Origin: JAHJRJ01 sp037443685
GTDB taxonomy: Bacteria > Bacteroidota > Ignavibacteria > UBA10030 > BY39
Direction: 5' to 3'
Assembly: GCA_037443685.1 (NCBI GenBank)
Contig: JBBINX010000009.1
Location: forward strand, 1 to 44,561
Length of the DNA: 44,561 nucleotides
The notes under the pieces were generated by a model. The model ran no database searches, had not been told where the DNA came from, and saw only the letters and a program-made list of their open reading frames with translations. The position numbers and the translations under genes are program-made. This document shows, in pieces, positions 26,511 through 35,450 of this stretch. Position 1 is the stretch's first letter; every line of letters starts with the position of its first letter.

Positions 26511-27371
26511 ATGAAAGTCAGTGGTTTTTCAATAGTGCGCAACGGTATTCGATTCGATTATCCGTTTATTGAGTCAATAAAGTCTATACTCCCGATTTGC
26601 GACGAGTTTATCGTAGCTGTTGGTAATTCCGAAGATGATACTCGCAAACAGATCGATGATTTGAACGAGCCGAAGATTAAAATCATCGATACAGTGTGGG
26701 ATGAAAATTTAAGGAAAGGTGGTGCAATCCTCGCGCAACAAACCAATGTAGCTCTATCCCACATCACCGGTGATTGGGGAATATACTTACAAGCCGATGA
26801 ATTGATTCACGAAAAATATTTATCGGTGATTGTATCAGCGATGAAAGATAATTTGGACAATAAAAAAATCGAAGGGCTGCTATTAAAATATATTCACTTC
26901 TACGGGAGTTATGATTATTATGCTGCCTCGCGAAGCTGGTACAGAAACGAAATACGAGTAATTCGGAACAGAATCGGTGTGCAATCATGGAAAGATGCTC
27001 AGGGATTTAGAATTAATGGACGAAAGATGTTTGTAAAATCGATAGATGCTTATGTTTATCACTACGGCTGGGTGAAACATCCCAAGGTGATGTTAGATAA
27101 AGCGAAATCGTTCAATAAATTATGGCACGACGACGAATGGGTAGAAAATAATATACCGGAAGTGAATGAATTCGATTTTTCAAAGATTGATTTGATAAGT
27201 CAGTTTATAGAAAGCCATCCATATGTGATGTTGGAAAGAATCCGTAAATATAATTGGTCATTTACTCCACCTACGAAAAGATTTAATTTAAAGAACTCGT
27301 TATTAAAATTTTTAGAGAAGGTGTTTGGAGTAAGTATTGCAGAATATAAAAATTATACGATTGTCCGTTAA
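26511..27371 (+). CDS. glycosyltransferase family 2-like protein
   Basis: A 286-residue GT-A type protein. The N-terminus MKVSGFSIVRNGIRFDYP, the acidic strand DEFIVAVGNSEDDT and ITGDWGIYLQADE (the DxD position is QADE) indicate a nucleotide-sugar binding fold as in glycan-biosynthesis GT2 relatives. The C-terminal half has many aromatic residues and no membrane segments. The acceptor is unknown. It is the only plus-strand gene in this part, sharing a 74-base divergent spacer with the GT4 gene; its stop codon abuts the end of the ABC transporter gene. Confidence 0.82.
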   Translation: MKVSGFSIVRNGIRFDYPFIESIKSILPICDEFIVAVGNSEDDTRKQIDDLNEPKIKIIDTVWDENLRKGGAILAQQTNVALSHITGDWGIYLQADELIHEKYLSVIVSAMKDNLDNKKIEGLLLKYIHFYGSYDYYAASRSWYRNEIRVIRNRIGVQSWKDAQGFRINGRKMFVKSIDAYVYHYGWVKHPKVMLDKAKSFNKLWHDDEWVENNIPEVNEFDFSKIDLISQFIESHPYVMLERIRKYNWSFTPPTKRFNLKNSLLKFLEKVFGVSIAEYKNYTIVR

Positions 27372-29201
27372 TTACATTCTAAATTGTAATTCATAGAGTT
27401 TACGAAAGATTCCCTCCTGAGCGATTAATTCTGAATATTTTCCAATTTGTGCTATTCTTCCTTTCTCCATCACAACTATCCTATCGGCATTTTGTATAGT
27501 TGAGAACCTGTGGGCTATCACAAAGCTCGTTCGGTTTTTCATCAGCCGTTCTAAAGCTTCCTGCACGAGCATTTCCGATTCCGGGTCGAGTGCCGACGTT
27601 GCTTCGTCGAGTATAAGGATTGGCGGATTTTTTAAGACTGCACGCGCTATTGCAAGCCGCTGGCGTTCACCTCCGGAAAGCTTTATCCCCCGATCTCCAA
27701 TCATTGTATCATATCCCTGTGATAATTTCTCGATAAAATTATGTGCGTTAGCTATCTTCGCAGCTTCGATGATCTTTTCTAAAGGAACATTTTTTACTCC
27801 ATAACCGATATTAGCAGCTACAGAGTCGTTGAACAATATGGTCTCTTGCGTAACAATACCCATCATATCGCGCAGCGAATCTTGCGTTACTTGTCTTAAA
27901 TCAATTCCGTCTATAAATATTCTGCCACTCACCGGGTCGTAGAATCTCGGCACTAAATCGACTAGAGTAGATTTCCCCGAACCGCTCGGACCCACGATGG
28001 CGATTACCTCTCCTTTTCTAACCTCTAAAGAAATATTTCTTAAAACCAAATCTGTCGTATCGTATTTGAATGAAACATCCTCAAACCGGATCGAACTTTT
28101 AAATTCTCTACATTCTATAGCATCGACAGCATCCACTATGCGCGGTTTAATATCGAGTATCCCGAAAACACGCTCGCCTGCTGCCATTCCTTCTTTTATC
28201 GTATTGAATACTTGCGTCATCATCTTAATTGGCTGGAGCATAGATATTAATATCGTTAGATAAAAGATAAACTGTCCCGGTGTCATCGGACTTGTTTTAT
28301 CGATGATTGCCGTCCCCCCGAACCAAAGCACAAGAATCGCAATGAGAATTCCGAAATATTCACTCATCGGACTTGATATACTCCTGATGCGGAGGAGTTT
28401 AACAAAAATTTTATAGAGCCGCTGAGTGTGTGTTTTAAATTTTTCGATTTCGTGTTTTTCCATTTTGAACGCTTTTATCACTCGTACACCAGTGATGCTC
28501 TCATCTAACAAAGAAGTAATCTCGGACATTTTTTCTTGAAACATTGTGCTGTATTTTTTCAACTTATCAGCAATTTTCCCTATGATAAAACCGATTACAG
28601 GTGTTACCAAAAATATTGTCAGTGTTAACTTCCAATTAAAAATAAATAGAATAACCGTACTAACAATTATTGTTGGTGGGTCGCGGAATAATGTGCCGAG
28701 CAAAGCCATTACTGATTCTGTAATTAAACGTACGTCGTTCATTATCATACTAATAAGATGGCCCTTTTTCCGAGCCATATAAAAGTGCAGCGATAGTCTG
28801 TGCAAATGCTCGTGAATTTCGTTCCTCAGGTCTCTTAAAATTCCTTGTTCAAGAGCGGCATTCAAATACATCTGCCAATAAGCAGTAAGGTTTTTAAGCA
28901 AGAAACCGACAGCAATAATAATACAAACGTATGCCAACGCTTCACTTTTCGGGAAAAGATTCAGTGTCCGATACAGCAAACCGACAACCTGGTCTTTAAT
29001 ATTCCCTTTTGACAAATCAAATTCCTGCGGAACTGACTGAGCCGTGGTATTTACATCCGTAAAAATAACATCAATCAACGGAACAATCATCGCCAACGAA
29101 AAAATGTTTAAAACCACATAAATTAGCATCGAAAATATTAGTACGAATACTATTTTTTTGTATGGTTTAAGATATTTTAATATTCGAATAAATACTTTCA
29201 T
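27372..29201 (-). CDS. ABC transporter, MsbA-like lipid/peptide exporter
   Basis: A 609-residue half-transporter with six membrane helices (about 15-320) and a C-terminal nucleotide-binding domain. Walker A GPSGSGKST (404-412), signature LSGGERQR (508-515), Walker B LILDEATSALD (from about 529) and the H-loop His564 are all intact. The sequence style (FDLSKGNIKDQ linker, RKKGHLISMIMNDVRLI) is that of MsbA-like lipid flippases of Bacteroidota. The neighbourhood of glycosyltransferases supports export of a lipid-linked glycan or lipid A precursor. It overlaps the aspartate kinase gene by 4 bases, an arrangement that need not mean a shared function. Confidence 0.92.
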   Translation of the reverse strand: MKVFIRILKYLKPYKKIVFVLIFSMLIYVVLNIFSLAMIVPLIDVIFTDVNTTAQSVPQEFDLSKGNIKDQVVGLLYRTLNLFPKSEALAYVCIIIAVGFLLKNLTAYWQMYLNAALEQGILRDLRNEIHEHLHRLSLHFYMARKKGHLISMIMNDVRLITESVMALLGTLFRDPPTIIVSTVILFIFNWKLTLTIFLVTPVIGFIIGKIADKLKKYSTMFQEKMSEITSLLDESITGVRVIKAFKMEKHEIEKFKTHTQRLYKIFVKLLRIRSISSPMSEYFGILIAILVLWFGGTAIIDKTSPMTPGQFIFYLTILISMLQPIKMMTQVFNTIKEGMAAGERVFGILDIKPRIVDAVDAIECREFKSSIRFEDVSFKYDTTDLVLRNISLEVRKGEVIAIVGPSGSGKSTLVDLVPRFYDPVSGRIFIDGIDLRQVTQDSLRDMMGIVTQETILFNDSVAANIGYGVKNVPLEKIIEAAKIANAHNFIEKLSQGYDTMIGDRGIKLSGGERQRLAIARAVLKNPPILILDEATSALDPESEMLVQEALERLMKNRTSFVIAHRFSTIQNADRIVVMEKGRIAQIGKYSELIAQEGIFRKLYELQFRM

Positions 29202-30625
29202 GTCTGATTTATTTTTTTGTTATTCGTTTGGAGGGATTCAAAAATGTCAGCGTTTTCTGAAGTTTCGAAGAATATTCGATGAAGATTCCGAATGGTTTCC
29301 TCCAGGCGGTCAGACGGAATTAAAATACTAACACTCGATTCCGATGCACCATAAGATATAAATTTTATATTAATCCGTTCAAATTCAGAAAAAATCTTAT
29401 GATTGAGAGAAGGATTGTTTAGTACATTGCTACCTATTAAGCTGATAAGAGCTAAATCTTTTAATAATTTCACTTCACCGATGTCACCTATTTCGTGTTT
29501 TAGCGACCCGATATTATATTTATTTTCAAACACTGCAGAATATTTGAATTCCGATGTAGCAGTCAAAAGTGGACTAATATTATTTTTTGTAAAATGATTG
29601 AAGAGATGTTCCCAGAATACAAAAGGTGTTGAACGAACTTTCGGTATAATATTCATTAATATAATATCTGTTTTATACGTAACAGATTTGATAACAGGGG
29701 TTGAGCATTGAACGATTGTATTTAAATAATTCGTAACGACCGTGCCTGAAATTTGGGGACGTTTTGAATTAAACACGTGAATGGGAATATTTTTTTTTAG
29801 TGCGGGTACCATCGTATTGGGATGCAAAACCTTTGCTCCGAGCAGCGACAATTCATAAGCTTCTTCGAAGGAGAGTACTTTAATTCGTTTGGGGTTTTCC
29901 ACAATATTGGGATCGCCCGTCAGAATTCCATCTACATCAGTCCATATTTGAATGTCTTCGGCATCTAAAACTGACCCGAAAACGGCAGCAGAAAAATCTG
30001 AACTCTCGCGTCCCATAGTTGTACGATTGCCATCTAAAGTAGAACCAATAAATCCTTGTGTAACAATGACCTTCCCTAATTTAAGTAAATCGCATGTCAG
30101 TGGGATAAGTCTATCTCTGACACTTTCCATATCCGGCAATGCTCTATTGTAGTTATCGTCGGTAATCATAAAATCTTTATTGTCAATCCAACACGAGTCA
30201 ATTCCTTTATCTATCATTATCTGACAAATTATCATCGACGACAAAAGTTCACCATAGCTATAAAACTTATCGAGTATTTTGGGTGACAATTCCTTTATGA
30301 TCGATACACCTCGAATAAGTTCTTCTAATTCATTCCCAATATTATTAATTTTTGTAGTGATATTAAATTGTTCGACAGGATTTGTAATTGCTTGAGCGAC
30401 GATAGATAAATGCCTGTGGATGAAGTGTTTTAGTATCTTATGTCCGCTTTCAATATCGCCGCTTTTAACACTGTTACCCATATGTTCAAGCTGATTAGTA
30501 GCTTGGGCAATTGCGGAAATAACAACAAACGGATGTTTATGAAGGTGTGAACGAACAATTTCAGTAACATTTAACATAGAAGCAGCATCTTGCGTAGAAG
30601 TACCGCCAAATTTCATTATAATCAT
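29198..30625 (-). CDS. lysC: aspartate kinase
   Basis: It phosphorylates aspartate in the first step toward lysine, threonine and methionine. The kinase domain shows MKFGGTSTQD at the start, TMGRESSDFSAA (the substrate-binding loop) and QIWTDVDGILTGDP. Residues about 310-475 form two ACT domains (LISLIGSNVLNNPSLN, FISYGASESSVSILI) used for allosteric feedback. The length of 475 is that of the long monofunctional class, close to the kinase half of ThrA. I see no lysine riboswitch upstream. It overlaps the ABC transporter gene by 4 bases and has no other amino-acid genes beside it. Confidence 0.93.
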   Translation of the reverse strand: MIIMKFGGTSTQDAASMLNVTEIVRSHLHKHPFVVISAIAQATNQLEHMGNSVKSGDIESGHKILKHFIHRHLSIVAQAITNPVEQFNITTKINNIGNELEELIRGVSIIKELSPKILDKFYSYGELLSSMIICQIMIDKGIDSCWIDNKDFMITDDNYNRALPDMESVRDRLIPLTCDLLKLGKVIVTQGFIGSTLDGNRTTMGRESSDFSAAVFGSVLDAEDIQIWTDVDGILTGDPNIVENPKRIKVLSFEEAYELSLLGAKVLHPNTMVPALKKNIPIHVFNSKRPQISGTVVTNYLNTIVQCSTPVIKSVTYKTDIILMNIIPKVRSTPFVFWEHLFNHFTKNNISPLLTATSEFKYSAVFENKYNIGSLKHEIGDIGEVKLLKDLALISLIGSNVLNNPSLNHKIFSEFERINIKFISYGASESSVSILIPSDRLEETIRNLHRIFFETSENADIFESLQTNNKKINQT

Positions 30626-30733
30626 TTGTATTTCTTCATATTTCCAATTATCGCTGAAAAATATACAAAAGATGCATTAAACAATCAAACTTTAAAAAAT
30701 GACAGAGAACTATCGTCGGAGAACCAAAGTCAA

Positions 30734-30889
30734 TCAGGGTTTTTTGCGAGTAAAAAATTTCTGTTTCAAATAATGTAAATATTTTAGAGCTTTTCTGTTT
30801 TTAATTTGGATAATCACCAAAATAAATATTACAGCAACAATAAGTCCTAAAATTATTGTGTTAATGTTGGTAAAAATATCTGAATTCAT
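30734..30889 (-). CDS. small single-pass membrane protein, hypothetical
   Basis: An ATG at 30889 opens a 51-residue frame ending at 30734. Residues 11-28 form one clean hydrophobic helix (TIILGLIVAVIFILVIIQ), followed by a strongly basic tail rich in Lys and Arg ending FFTRKKP. That distribution fits an N-out, C-in anchor by the positive-inside rule. No family is recognised. It sits alone between lysC and a receiver gene, with no obvious ribosome binding site, so it is a plausible but unproven gene. Confidence 0.5.
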   Translation of the reverse strand: MNSDIFTNINTIILGLIVAVIFILVIIQIKNRKALKYLHYLKQKFFTRKKP

Positions 30890-30964
30890 TTATTTTATCG
30901 ATAGGATTATTTGTAACCAATAATTTATACAAAATATTTTGCAGAATATCAATAATAATTACTT

Positions 30965-31360
30965 TTAGTTTAACAGGAGAGTGTTAATTACAGGGACCAA
31001 CTCAGAAGCTAATTTCTTTTTAACTATAAAAGCATCGGCTTGTAGTTTTTTAGCTTCTTGCCGGTACACCATCTCCTCGTAATTAGTTAAAATAATTATC
31101 GGTATGAATGGAAATTCTTTCTTAATTTTTTCTGTTACATTTAAACCTGACATATCCATCATATTTATGTCTAATAGAATGATATCAGGAATGTACTCTT
31201 TTGTTTTTTCTAACGCTTCAACCCCGTTTTGGGTTTCAATAATCTGAGCCGATTTATACTCTGTTTTGAGAAATTTTAATAATGTACGTCGAAAAACGCT
31301 ACTATCATCAGCGAATAGCAGAACGGCATTTCTTTTCTTTGTGAGAATTCTCTTATTCAT
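30965..31360 (-). CDS. single-domain response regulator
   Basis: A 131-residue receiver domain. D18/D19, phosphoacceptor D64 (IILLDINMMD), T92 and K114 (AFIVKKK) are all conserved, so it should be phosphorylatable. No output domain is present. Its start lies 2 bases after the stop of the degenerate kinase gene at 31363, so the two are co-transcribed. In this cluster of four regulators it may serve as a phosphate sink or act by protein contact. Confidence 0.9.
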   Translation of the reverse strand: MNKRILTKKRNAVLLFADDSSVFRRTLLKFLKTEYKSAQIIETQNGVEALEKTKEYIPDIILLDINMMDMSGLNVTEKIKKEFPFIPIIILTNYEEMVYRQEAKKLQADAFIVKKKLASELVPVINTLLLN

Positions 31361-31362
31361 AA

Positions 31363-31779
31363 TTATATAGTAAAATTTATCGTAACACAGTTACCGCGGC
31401 TCGGATTATTAAAGAACTCTATCCTTCCTCGGTGAGCATCTATAATCTTCCTACATGAATGTTCATTGATTCCATTGTCTCCGTTAGGAGATGTTAAACC
31501 CGTATCGACACAATAAAAAATAATCTCTTCGGATTTTCTTTCGGTTTTTAAAATAATAGTTCCATTTCCCGAAATACAACTGAGTGCGTTATTTAGAATT
31601 GTAAAAATAACTCCTTCTACACTTTGTCTTTGCATCCTTATTCTTTGTAAGCTGCTATCAAACACTTTTTCTATAAAGACACCTTCTGGAATATTTATCT
31701 TAGCAGCAACTTCGCTAATTACTTGATTTAAATTTTCAAACCTGTATGTATCGTCTTTTTCAATCGTATCTAAAAACAT
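31363..31779 (-). CDS. degenerate histidine-kinase ATPase-domain protein
   Basis: A 138-residue protein resembling the C-terminal catalytic domain of a histidine kinase: an NLNQVISEVAAKI lead-in, an N-box in IFTILNNALSCI, a G1-like DTGLTSPNG, and a C-terminal KIIDAHRGRIEFFNNPSRGNCVTINF. The GxG of the G2 box is replaced by NEHS, so ATP binding is doubtful. The phosphoacceptor helix is missing. Interrupted coding sequence continues upstream (31805-32110), so this may be the surviving end of a decayed kinase rather than a designed small protein. ATG at 31779 has AGGAC upstream. It is followed by a receiver gene. Confidence 0.7.
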   Translation of the reverse strand: MFLDTIEKDDTYRFENLNQVISEVAAKINIPEGVFIEKVFDSSLQRIRMQRQSVEGVIFTILNNALSCISGNGTIILKTERKSEEIIFYCVDTGLTSPNGDNGINEHSCRKIIDAHRGRIEFFNNPSRGNCVTINFTI

Positions 31780-31804
31780 ATTTGTCCTAATTCATATCTG
31801 AATA

Positions 31805-32110
31805 TTATACAACATATATATTCATTCTCTGTTGCAAGTTTATCAATTGAGCCAATAAGTCATACGTTTTTGATATCAGCCGTCTCGGCTCTGAACACTT
31901 AATAGCCATTAATATAATTTGCTGAGTAATAATCTACCTATAAACGAAATTGTTCGCTCCATAAAATAACGCTGATGTAATAGCTTCGGTTTCTTTTATA
32001 TCGATCGAGGTCATTATTTTTATATTCGGATAGTGGTTATTAAATATTTTCTCAACGTTAGTACTTAATTTTTTACTAGTATTAATACGTGGTTGGCAAC
32101 TGGTGTACAA
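31805..32110 (-). pseudogene. decayed coding region upstream of the degenerate kinase
   Basis: One minus-strand frame is coding-like with a single TAG (31934-31936) in the middle. The upstream part reads NVEKIFNNHYPNIKIMTSID and, closer to the stop, EAITSALFYGANNFVYR, which resembles the second half of a receiver domain. The downstream part includes SEPRRLISKTYDLLAQLI before a TAA at 31805-31807. Only a TTG (32110) could start it. Together with the truncated ATPase domain this suggests a decaying receiver/kinase gene. The family match is by eye and weak. Confidence 0.35.
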
Positions 32111-32200
32111 AAAAAAGGGCCGAAGCTCGGTCCCCGCGTTAAGGGGGTAGGACCGCAGGAACCGGCTTCATTTAAAGTATCACGGGAGGAATGATACTTA
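32109..32200 (-). ncRNA. candidate structured RNA or attenuator with intrinsic terminator
   Basis: The GC content rises sharply within an AT-rich spacer. Read on the minus strand: an 8-bp hairpin (arms 32192-32199 and 32175-32182) with the loop TTCCTCCCG, then a GC-rich part, then a terminator hairpin (32134-32117, GGG-A-CCGA, GCT loop, TCGG-CCC) and eight U (32116-32109). Two other helices, GAAGC/GCTTC (32122-32126 with 32165-32169) and GGTCC/GGACC (32129-32133 with 32150-32154), use the terminator bases and would exclude it. This fits a small RNA with a C-rich, anti-Shine-Dalgarno loop, or a leader switch. It matches no RNA family that I recognise. Confidence 0.45.
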
Positions 32201-32354
32201 CCCAAAAAATTGTCTTAATTTTGTATTCTCTATCAGATTAACAAACCGCGTTTTGATTTAGTTCATTATAACTAAGAACAATTTAATTGATAAAAACATA
32301 TTATGCAACAAGTAAACTCACTTGTTTTAAATCTCGTAATAATACTAGCTCTTT

Positions 32355-32726
32355 TTAATTTCGAAGGGCTTTAAAAATCGCCGGCATCAACTCGCTCACA
32401 ATATTAACTTTATTAACAAATCCATTTAAACCTAATCTCCCAACCACTTCTAGTGAATCTGTAGCTTCATTCCCTGATAAAATAATTATCAAAGCTTTCG
32501 GATTGATCTGTCGAATTTTTTGAGAAGCTTCAAATCCATTCATACCAGGCATAACAATATCCATTAAAATAATAGATGGGTTGAAATTATTTAGTTGTGC
32601 AATTGCTTCAGCGCCTGAAGCTAGGGTTATTACTTTTCCGACTTCCGATTGTTTCTGAAGAAAGTCTTTAATTAAATCTCTAAATTTTTCGGAGTCGTCA
32701 ACAACCAATATGTCATATTTTTTCAT
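32355..32726 (-). CDS. single-domain response regulator
   Basis: A 123-residue receiver domain: D10/D11, phosphoacceptor D56 in IILMDIVMPGMNG, Ser in ILSGNE and Lys in GFVNKVN. No output domain is present. The kinase partner is probably the three-PAS kinase downstream of the next regulator, but this is inferred from proximity only. It has its own 139-base upstream spacer, in which I see no clear promoter. Confidence 0.9.
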   Translation of the reverse strand: MKKYDILVVDDSEKFRDLIKDFLQKQSEVGKVITLASGAEAIAQLNNFNPSIILMDIVMPGMNGFEASQKIRQINPKALIIILSGNEATDSLEVVGRLGLNGFVNKVNIVSELMPAIFKALRN

Positions 32727-32865
32727 AAAGGATAAAAATTAATTGAACAAATTGACCCAATTATTTAGATTATTTTTTAGATCTAAAGCACTCTCAATTT
32801 TCATATTTATCACTATGGATATAAATTAAATAAATACAAAAAACACTATCATTTTAATTTCTGTA

Positions 32866-33525
32866 TCAGATATCAACCTGAATTATACCTTTTTGAATAG
32901 CGTATTTTACTAAGCTTGTTATGTCGGGTAGATTTAATTTGTGCATAATATTGGCTCTATGAAATTCGACAGTTCGTACGCTAATAAATAATTTTTGTGC
33001 AACTTGTTGATTCGATTTCCCTTCGGCAATCAACTGTAAAACTTCGCGTTCTCTATGACTCAATTCTTGTATTTTTGCACCACCTTCAGATTCTTTAATT
33101 TTATTAATATAATCATCTAAAATTTTTCTTGAGATTGTTGGGCTAAAAAATGTTTCACCTCTTTGCAATTGAAGAATCGATTTCATCAGGTCGGCAGATA
33201 CAGAACTTTTCAAAATGTATCCGCTCGCTCCGGCTTTGATTATTTGTATAATGTATTCTTCATTATCGTGTTGAGTCAGTATGAGCACTTTAACATCCGG
33301 TACATCGCGCTTGATTTGATATGTAGCTTCAAGTCCGTTCAACGTAGGCATACTCAAATCCATTATCACAATATCGGGATTATACTGTTTTGCAAGCCGA
33401 ACTGCAATAGCTCCGTCTGATGCTTGTCCTACTATTTCAATTTCTTTATTGTTCTGTAATAGAGCGACGATGCCTTCACGTACTAGATTATGGTCATCTG
33501 CAACAATTATTTTTATTTTATCCAT
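32866..33525 (-). CDS. NarL/LuxR-family response regulator
   Basis: A 219-residue DNA-binding response regulator. The receiver domain (1-120) has D10/D11, phosphoacceptor D56 (IVIMDLSMPTLNG), Thr in ILTQHD and Lys in YILKSS. A LuxR-type helix-turn-helix (about 150-210) shows LSHREREVLQLIAEGKSNQQ and SVRTVEFHRANIMHKL. It overlaps the kinase gene by 8 bases, and NarX/DegS-type kinases such as that one usually pair with NarL-type regulators, so the two form a cognate system with high likelihood. Targets are unknown. Confidence 0.95.
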   Translation of the reverse strand: MDKIKIIVADDHNLVREGIVALLQNNKEIEIVGQASDGAIAVRLAKQYNPDIVIMDLSMPTLNGLEATYQIKRDVPDVKVLILTQHDNEEYIIQIIKAGASGYILKSSVSADLMKSILQLQRGETFFSPTISRKILDDYINKIKESEGGAKIQELSHREREVLQLIAEGKSNQQVAQKLFISVRTVEFHRANIMHKLNLPDITSLVKYAIQKGIIQVDI

Positions 33526-35440
33526 TTAACTCAATTTCTGCCATTATTTCTGTTCCCTTACCTTCAACAGAATCAATATATAACTTTCCTCCTAAAATTT
33601 CAACTCTCTCACGAATATTACGCAACCCGAAATGGAGTTCGTCATTCTTATTTTTGAAGACCTCTGCTTTGTCGAATCCCTTACCGTTATCACTTATATT
33701 CAATGCTAAAATATTTCCTCTTCTAATCAATTGTATGCTAGCTTTCGATGCTTTTGAATGCTTCACAATATTCGTAAATGCTTCTTGTACAATTCGATAT
33801 AAAACAGTTTCTAATATTCCATCATAACGCACGTCTTCAATGTCTAAATTGATCTCAACGACTATATTTGTTCTTCGTTGTATTTGGGCTACTAACATCC
33901 TGATAGCAGCATTCAATCCAAAATCATCTAATACTGACGGACGCAAGTCGTATGCTAATCGCTTTGCTTCTTTTATCGCTTCGTCGGCAAGCAAGAGCGA
34001 CTCTTTCATGTATTCGTCAGTCTTAACTTCAAAACTTTTGGTTGATGTTACAGCTAAATCCATATTAATTTTAAGAGATGTCAGAATTTGTCCTAAACTA
34101 TCGTGGAGTTCTCTAGAGAACCTTCTTCTTTCAACTTCTTCGGCACGAACTAAATCTTTCGCTAATTTTTCCAACTGTTGTTGACGTTTTCTGAGGTTTT
34201 CTAATAGTTTTTCGTTTTCGTTTTTCTTTTCAGTAACATCAGACAATAATCCAGAGATAGCCCTTTTTGATAGTTCTAACTCTTCTACTTTTTGCTGTAA
34301 TAATTCATACGCATTAGAAATTTCTTTTTCATTTTTCTTTCGTTCGGTAACATCGCGAGTTATCCCAATAATTGCCTTTGGTTCACCCTTTGAATCGGTA
34401 ATCACGGATGTGTTCAACTCACCTAAAAAATATGTCCCATTTTTTTTCATAAATGTGTACTCGATCCCATTATTTTCCCCGGTCAACAGAGTACGCTGTA
34501 AATTCGCTATTGCTCTACTGCGATTTTCTGGAGCGATAAAATCAAAAAAGTTTTGACCTTTCACTTCAGAAACGGCGAATCCATGTAATAAAGCTGCTTT
34601 CTCATTGCAAAATAATATATTTCCTGAAAAATCAATTAATGTGATCGAATCAGGAGAAGCTTCGACTAAACTTCGATATCGCTGTTCACTTTCTTTTAAT
34701 TTTTCTTCAGCTAATTTATATTCGCTTATGTTCCGAATAATAGTGGATAGATATATCACCTCCCCATAGTTTCCTCTATGAGCAAGAATAACTTGAGAGA
34801 CTGGTATTTCAAAACCATCACGATGTAATAATGCAGTTTCCCCTTCCCAAAATCCGTATTGGATAGTATGAGGTATTGCATCGCGCTTCATAATTTGATT
34901 CACCCATGCTGGATGTATATCCGATATTAAAAGATTTGTGATTTCACTTGAATCTGGTAAGCCTATCATTTTTCGACCCGCATTATTTATATGAAGAATT
35001 TTCAAATCCATGTCTAAGGTACCTACGAAATCAGGTGTAGCTTCCAAGATAGCGATTAAACGCTCACGTGATTCTTCAATCTTTTTTCGTTCAGTAATAT
35101 CGTTTGCCAAAACAAATCGTGCTTTCTTACCCTCAAATGTAACCTCTTGCGAAGTAATTTCGACGTAAATGACCGACCCATCTTTTTTACAATGACGCCA
35201 AATTCCTGCATTCTTAAATTTTTCGTTCGACATGGCTATACTTGTCAGTAAAGGTTGGACATCTTCCGGAGGTCTGATATCTTTAATAGTTAAATTCAGA
35301 AATTCATCACGTGTGTACCCATATTTTTTTAATGCAAATTTATTCACATCTAATATTTTCAATGTGTCGCAATCATATAATAGCATCGGGAACGGATTGT
35401 TCTCAAAAAATAATTTAAAATGTTCTTCAATCTTATTCAT
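33518..35440 (-). CDS. soluble PAS-PAS-PAS sensor histidine kinase (NarX/DegS type)
   Basis: A cytoplasmic sensor kinase of 640 residues from the ATG at 35440 (a TTG at 35461 is less likely). Three PAS domains lie at about 5-120, 125-240 and 250-370, the first and third ending in the PAC-like DITERKK and DVTERKK. A coiled coil (375-430) leads to a HisKA_3 domain with RELHDSLGQ, His446 being the phosphorylation site. The HATPase domain follows, with QEAFTNIVKHSKA, NISDNGKGF and HFGLRNIRERVEILGG. No transmembrane segment is present, so it senses an internal signal, perhaps redox or a small ligand through PAS. It is paired with the NarL-type regulator by gene overlap. Confidence 0.95.
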   Translation of the reverse strand: MNKIEEHFKLFFENNPFPMLLYDCDTLKILDVNKFALKKYGYTRDEFLNLTIKDIRPPEDVQPLLTSIAMSNEKFKNAGIWRHCKKDGSVIYVEITSQEVTFEGKKARFVLANDITERKKIEESRERLIAILEATPDFVGTLDMDLKILHINNAGRKMIGLPDSSEITNLLISDIHPAWVNQIMKRDAIPHTIQYGFWEGETALLHRDGFEIPVSQVILAHRGNYGEVIYLSTIIRNISEYKLAEEKLKESEQRYRSLVEASPDSITLIDFSGNILFCNEKAALLHGFAVSEVKGQNFFDFIAPENRSRAIANLQRTLLTGENNGIEYTFMKKNGTYFLGELNTSVITDSKGEPKAIIGITRDVTERKKNEKEISNAYELLQQKVEELELSKRAISGLLSDVTEKKNENEKLLENLRKRQQQLEKLAKDLVRAEEVERRRFSRELHDSLGQILTSLKINMDLAVTSTKSFEVKTDEYMKESLLLADEAIKEAKRLAYDLRPSVLDDFGLNAAIRMLVAQIQRRTNIVVEINLDIEDVRYDGILETVLYRIVQEAFTNIVKHSKASKASIQLIRRGNILALNISDNGKGFDKAEVFKNKNDELHFGLRNIRERVEILGGKLYIDSVEGKGTEIMAEIELNG

Positions 35441-35450
35441 TTTACAATTT

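Noticed and set aside
30626..30733. Possible lysine riboswitch ahead of lysC
   Set aside because: The spacer is AT-rich and holds no conserved L-box core or terminator.
32192..32242. GGGAGGA followed by ATG on the plus strand, giving a 16-codon peptide
   Set aside because: The Shine-Dalgarno-like sequence is too close to the ATG and lies in the loop of the minus-strand hairpin; the U tract also points to the minus strand.
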